A DNA stretch of 64,000 bases from Pedobacter caeni. GTDB taxonomy: Bacteria; Bacteroidota; Bacteroidia; Sphingobacteriales; Sphingobacteriaceae. The DNA is taken from the NCBI RefSeq assembly GCF_900129215.1, contig NZ_FQUQ01000001.1:1302001-1366000 (forward strand). Direction: 5' to 3'. A program made the position numbers and the translations under genes. This document shows, piece after piece, positions 61,037 through 64,000 of this stretch; position 1 is the stretch's first letter, and the number at the start of each line of letters is the position of its first letter. The notes below the pieces were generated by a model that saw only the letters and a list, made by a program, of their open reading frames with translations, did no database searches and had not been told where the DNA came from.

Positions 61037-61966
61037 TTATGATTTTATACGATCCAGGTACCGGTTTATTGAAAAATCAACCCTTTTCTTTCCATCTTCC
61101 AGGATATATGCACCAAAGGCACTATAGACCGTATTATATTCCAATGGATCCAATGATTGCTTTGCAAACTGTATCGCTTTTGCAGATAGCGGAATATAGT
61201 TGGGGTAGCTGTACATGAAAGTTACTGTTTTTAAATCAGATCCCACTAAAGGCATATCACCTGTGAGGAGCTGACCGTTGTGCTGAGGAATATGGATTAC
61301 CGAAGCACCGTCAAAATGACCTCCACACAACACCAACCTGATGTTGTCCCAAAGCACCTTTTCCCGACCTTCCCAGAAGTTAACAGCGCTGTCCTTAAAT
61401 GGTACCCACTGCTGGTCTGAATGGTGGATATAAATGGGGGCATGATCAAATGCCCTACTCCATTCCAGCATGGTCGAATAGTAATGGGGATGAGATATGG
61501 CAATGGCTTTTATTCCGCCGAGTTTATTGATCAGCTCTATCGTTGTTTCATCCAGGTTACTGATACAATCCCATAGGATGTTTCCAGCAGGACTAATGAT
61601 TAAATGGGCATGCTGGCCGATTCCAAAACGGGGAATCGTATAAATGGAATAAATATTTGGCGCTACCTTTTCAATAATATTCTTGTGGTTTTTATTGATG
61701 GAGCTTAAGGTGGTCCATTGCTGGCCGTTTACGTTTACATGTTGTCTGGAATCTTCACAAACAGGGCAGTGATCCTGACTGGCTGATCCATACTGAACTC
61801 CGCAAGTAATGCAGATCGGATTTTGTACATTCATGGTAGGTATTTGTTTATCTTTAAAAAATGAAGAAAGGGATTCAGGTATTGCAAGAAATAAGGCCAG
61901 AAAAGAATTGTGTTTGACCCATTGTCTTCTGTTAATGTTTTCCATTGGAATATATTTGTTTGCCAT
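61037..61966 (-). CDS. MBL-fold metallo-hydrolase with N-terminal zinc ribbon
   Basis: A 309-residue protein. A zinc ribbon near the N-terminus has C52-x2-C55 and C67-x2-C70. The metallo-beta-lactamase fold follows, but the usual HxHxDH motif reads H159-P-H161-Y-Y-S, so the second-zinc Asp and His are not there. Other metal ligands look conserved (GGHFDG with H217; TGDMP with D237). This HPHYYS form recurs in a known group of MBL proteins of uncharacterised function, so one metal site may suffice. ATG 61966 is chosen; the longer frame overlaps the AraC start. It is divergent from AraC by 91 bases. Confidence 0.85.
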   Translation of the reverse strand: MANKYIPMENINRRQWVKHNSFLALFLAIPESLSSFFKDKQIPTMNVQNPICITCGVQYGSASQDHCPVCEDSRQHVNVNGQQWTTLSSINKNHKNIIEKVAPNIYSIYTIPRFGIGQHAHLIISPAGNILWDCISNLDETTIELINKLGGIKAIAISHPHYYSTMLEWSRAFDHAPIYIHHSDQQWVPFKDSAVNFWEGREKVLWDNIRLVLCGGHFDGASVIHIPQHNGQLLTGDMPLVGSDLKTVTFMYSYPNYIPLSAKAIQFAKQSLDPLEYNTVYSAFGAYILEDGKKRVDFSINRYLDRIKS

Positions 61967-62057
61967 AGGTTCATGCTCCTGTTTTGATGATGTAAAATTA
62001 GGTAGACAACCCGCTCTGAAAAATGGATAAATAGTAGTTATACTTGCACATTTCGAC

Positions 62058-62951
62058 ATGAGATCAAAAATCCCTACTCACCAGTTAGACCATAGCTTTT
62101 CAAAATTTGAAGGAGGGAATAGCCATATCGTTATTGCCGACTTTGATGATCAGTCTAAAATATTTGACCGTCAATACCCCCATCGCCATAATTATTATGA
62201 AATATTCATCTTACAGGAAAGCTCAGGAGTTCATTACATTGATTTTGAAGCCTATCCTTTTTCGGGGGCTGTCATTTTTTTAACCGCACCGGAACAGGTA
62301 CATCAGCTGATGCGGGATAAAGGTGGATATGGGTATTCCATACAGTTTGAAGAGGATTTTTTCAACAAAAATTCCGATGCAGATACCGGTTTATTTTCAC
62401 ACTTTTTATTCGATCATTTTCAGGCACATCCTGTGATTTCAATCAATGAAACAGAGTTGAATAAACTAAAAACACTGCTGAGCTTATCCCTGGAGGAATA
62501 TAAAACAGATCGCATGGGCTGCTCCTCGCTGATATCCGCATATGTAAGAATTATCCTGATGGAGATCCTGCGCATCCGGAAAGAACAATTTCAGGAGCAT
62601 CATCTTCAGGTTGGTCCTCAGCAACAGCAGTTACTCCGTTTTAAACAATTGCTGAATGCGCAATTTTCCAGCAAACATGAGGTTCAGGATTATGCAGAAC
62701 AGCTTAAGATCACACCAAGGCAATTGAACGCACTGTGCAAACAATTCTTAGATAAACAGGCTTCTCAGGTAATTAAAGACCGTATTCTACTGGAAACGAA
62801 ACGGCTCATCACCATTAATACATTAAGTATTAAAGAAATAGGATACGAACTGGGCTTTGAAGATTCAGCTTACTTTTCCCGTTTTTTTAAACAGGGAACC
62901 GGAATGACTGCCCAGGAATTCAAAAAAAGCATCATAAAAACACCCGTTTAG
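62058..62951 (+). CDS. AraC-family transcriptional regulator
   Basis: A 297-residue regulator. N-terminal cupin-type sensor with IFDRQYPHRHNYYEIFILQ and FLTAPEQVHQL. The C-terminal AraC HTH pair has YAEQLKITPRQLNALCKQFL and IKEIGYELGFEDSAYFSRFFKQGTGMTAQEF. It is divergent from the MBL-fold and alpha/beta hydrolase genes, which are its probable targets. A TATACTTG box lies 11 bases before the ATG, so the leader is very short. A bidirectional terminator follows at 62954. Confidence 0.92.
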   Translation: MRSKIPTHQLDHSFSKFEGGNSHIVIADFDDQSKIFDRQYPHRHNYYEIFILQESSGVHYIDFEAYPFSGAVIFLTAPEQVHQLMRDKGGYGYSIQFEEDFFNKNSDADTGLFSHFLFDHFQAHPVISINETELNKLKTLLSLSLEEYKTDRMGCSSLISAYVRIILMEILRIRKEQFQEHHLQVGPQQQQLLRFKQLLNAQFSSKHEVQDYAEQLKITPRQLNALCKQFLDKQASQVIKDRILLETKRLITINTLSIKEIGYELGFEDSAYFSRFFKQGTGMTAQEFKKSIIKTPV

Positions 62952-62953
62952 CA

Positions 62954-62988
62954 CAAAACCCTGCAATCAACAGATGAGCAGGGTTTTG
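62954..62988. terminator. Bidirectional terminator between AraC and NmrA-type genes
   Basis: CAAAACCCTGC and GCAGGGTTTTG form a perfect 11-bp stem with a 13-base loop, between two convergent genes. The A and T runs at the ends allow use from both strands. Confidence 0.85.
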
Positions 62989-62999
62989 AAATAGCCGGG

Positions 63000-63914
63000 C
63001 TAAAATAACAACTTCCAGAGCGGCTTTCTTTTAAAAAGATGCCGCTGCTCCTGCAGGTATTCATCCATGATGCGCGGTCTTCTTAAGATCAGGCCTGAAA
63101 TGGTATCGGTAACCGGTTCAGGAACCTTGACGGCCAGATCATCCAATTCCACAATATGGCTGGCTAACCATTTGGGTAATTTTGCTTTATTGGTTAACTG
63201 GTTAAACAACTGCTCCGGTGTGAGGTCTACATAGTCGATTTTACGGCCTGTGATATGGGACAGTTTTTCGGCCATTTCTACATTCGTAATCGCCTGAGGA
63301 CCTGCAAGTACAACCGACCGCTGCGTTAACGCTTCTGCGGCTAATAAATGATTTACCGCTACCGTAGCTACATCACGGCAATCAATATAATTTCTTTGTG
63401 CATCACCTAATGCTCCGTAAATTTTACCAAAATACTGGATGGTAAAGGTATTGCGCTCCCAATTTTGCATAAATGAATGCGGCCGCAGGCAACAAAAATC
63501 ATCCATATTCTGAGAAAGATAATCGTCTATTTTACGATGCCATTGGCTCACCTCTACTTTTGCGGGCAACTGGACTATGGGTGCCGACAATTTAACGATT
63601 CGTTTTACACCGCTTTGTATGGCCGCTTCAATGATGTTAATTTCGTATTCAACCTGGTTTGGAGAGGTTGCAGTTAAAAGAAACAATGCATCTGCCCCTC
63701 TGCAGGCTTCTTTAAGTTGCCCGCCTGAATCCAGACCGGCACTCACATAAGTTACATTTGATGGCTGACTGCCGATTAACACCGGATAATGACGTTCCGG
63801 GCCTCTAAGCACCCCCCTTACCATACAATCCTGAGTATTTAACTGGCGCATGACTTCCCTCCCTACCGTACCTGTACATCCAAAAACAACTATAGTGGGC
63901 TTAATTTTTTTCAT
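63000..63914 (-). CDS. NmrA-type NAD(P)H-binding protein
   Basis: A 304-residue protein with a Rossmann motif FGCTGTVGREV (about 11-21) and the NmrA-type pattern ADALFLLTATSPNQVEYEINIIEAA and KRIVKLSAP. Like the gene at 40911 it lacks the SDR YxxxK motif. It is either a redox sensor or a reductase. Its start overlaps the end of another minus-strand reading frame by 14 bases, which supports an operon with a gene beyond the window. Confidence 0.85.
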   Translation of the reverse strand: MKKIKPTIVVFGCTGTVGREVMRQLNTQDCMVRGVLRGPERHYPVLIGSQPSNVTYVSAGLDSGGQLKEACRGADALFLLTATSPNQVEYEINIIEAAIQSGVKRIVKLSAPIVQLPAKVEVSQWHRKIDDYLSQNMDDFCCLRPHSFMQNWERNTFTIQYFGKIYGALGDAQRNYIDCRDVATVAVNHLLAAEALTQRSVVLAGPQAITNVEMAEKLSHITGRKIDYVDLTPEQLFNQLTNKAKLPKWLASHIVELDDLAVKVPEPVTDTISGLILRRPRIMDEYLQEQRHLFKRKPLWKLLF

Positions 63915-63999
63915 CTTTATAATTTTTTATTTCTTGCCGGATCGTGATTATTGCTGCACCCAGAAAGACTGAGAATATGATATTAAAGCGTTCTGACTG
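63901..63999 (-). CDS. C-terminal end of an unknown protein (partial)
   Basis: A minus-strand frame open from the right edge to a TAA at 63901-63903. It encodes 32 residues with a hydrophobic stretch (FNIIFSVFLGAAIITI) and a charged tail ending NYKDEKN, like the last helix of a membrane protein. It overlaps the NmrA-type start by 14 bases. Too short to identify. Confidence 0.45.
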   Translation of the reverse strand, partial: QSERFNIIFSVFLGAAIITIRQEIKNYKDEKN

Positions 64000-64000
64000 A

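Noticed and set aside
1..64000. tRNA, rRNA, insertion sequences, integrases and attachment sites
   Set aside because: No cloverleaf, rRNA-like stretch, transposase gene or paired terminal repeats were recognised by eye; a short RNA gene could still be missed.

Overview
The window looks like chromosomal DNA of a Bacteroidota member, most likely a Sphingobacteriaceae genus such as Pedobacter. The reasons are the TANNTTTG-type -7 boxes (one with a full TTTG-N19-TATTTTTG promoter), weak or absent Shine-Dalgarno sequences, a type IX secretion (T9SS) type B sorting tail with a PorP/SprF partner, a TonB receptor operon with DUF4876/DUF6850-like partners, a DUF6266-type protein, and many AraC, LytTR and TPR-LuxR regulators. 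The genus is an inference. I saw no rRNA, tRNA, CRISPR array, insertion sequence or prophage.

Layout. 0-6 kb: end of an unknown gene, an orphan LuxR-type response regulator bracketed by two copies of the palindrome TACCTG-N4-CAGGTA, a secreted protein, a class D beta-lactamase-like protein that has lost its catalytic motifs, a lipoprotein, a CoiA-like nuclease and a TPR-LuxR regulator. 6.2-8.9 kb: a compact four-gene SPFH/zinc-ribbon operon behind a terminator-like leader hairpin and ended by a strong bidirectional terminator; this is the best candidate for an undescribed system. 9-10.9 kb: alpha/beta hydrolase, a probable 43-residue membrane protein and a DUF3592-like membrane protein. 10.9-17.4 kb: an outer-membrane operon (TonB receptor, DUF4876 lipoprotein, DUF6850 barrel, di-heme peroxidase). 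17.6-21.2 kb: small kinase, zinc ribbon, SUKH-like and orphan proteins. 21.2-33.6 kb: a surface-display locus with a membrane-anchored AraC regulator, a BclB-like secreted protein, a 2939-residue repetitive T9SS adhesin and its SprF-like partner. The adhesin carries seven units of about 618 bases, of which units 5-7 look like a duplicate of units 2-4, then five units of exactly 300 bases.

33.6-36.7 kb: YjbR, XRE, an LpxL-like acyltransferase and a DUF6266 protein fused to a truncated GNAT-like tail. 36.8-45.6 kb: a redox and electrophile-response neighbourhood with two AraC regulators, an HxlR regulator with a 36-base operator, SDR, NmrA-type and flavin reductases, GlcG-like and HAD proteins, and a DsbA-family gene broken by a single-base frameshift. 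45.8-48.9 kb: bestrophin channel, Na+/H+ antiporter and a small membrane protein in one operon. 48.9-60.1 kb: an OM barrel, a LytS/LytTR two-component pair, small lipoproteins and orphan proteins, an FtsX/MacB-like permease without an ATPase, a TauE/SafE transporter and a secreted beta-rich protein. 60.1-64 kb: AraC-linked alpha/beta hydrolase and metallo-beta-lactamase-fold protein, an NmrA-type reductase, and the C-terminus of a further protein running off the end.

Working together: the surface locus, the TonB operon and the OM barrels form a cell-envelope theme. The reductases and their AraC/HxlR regulators form a small-molecule stress theme. The bestrophin/antiporter operon suggests ion or pH homeostasis. 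All function calls rest on motif reading by eye; no database search was possible.
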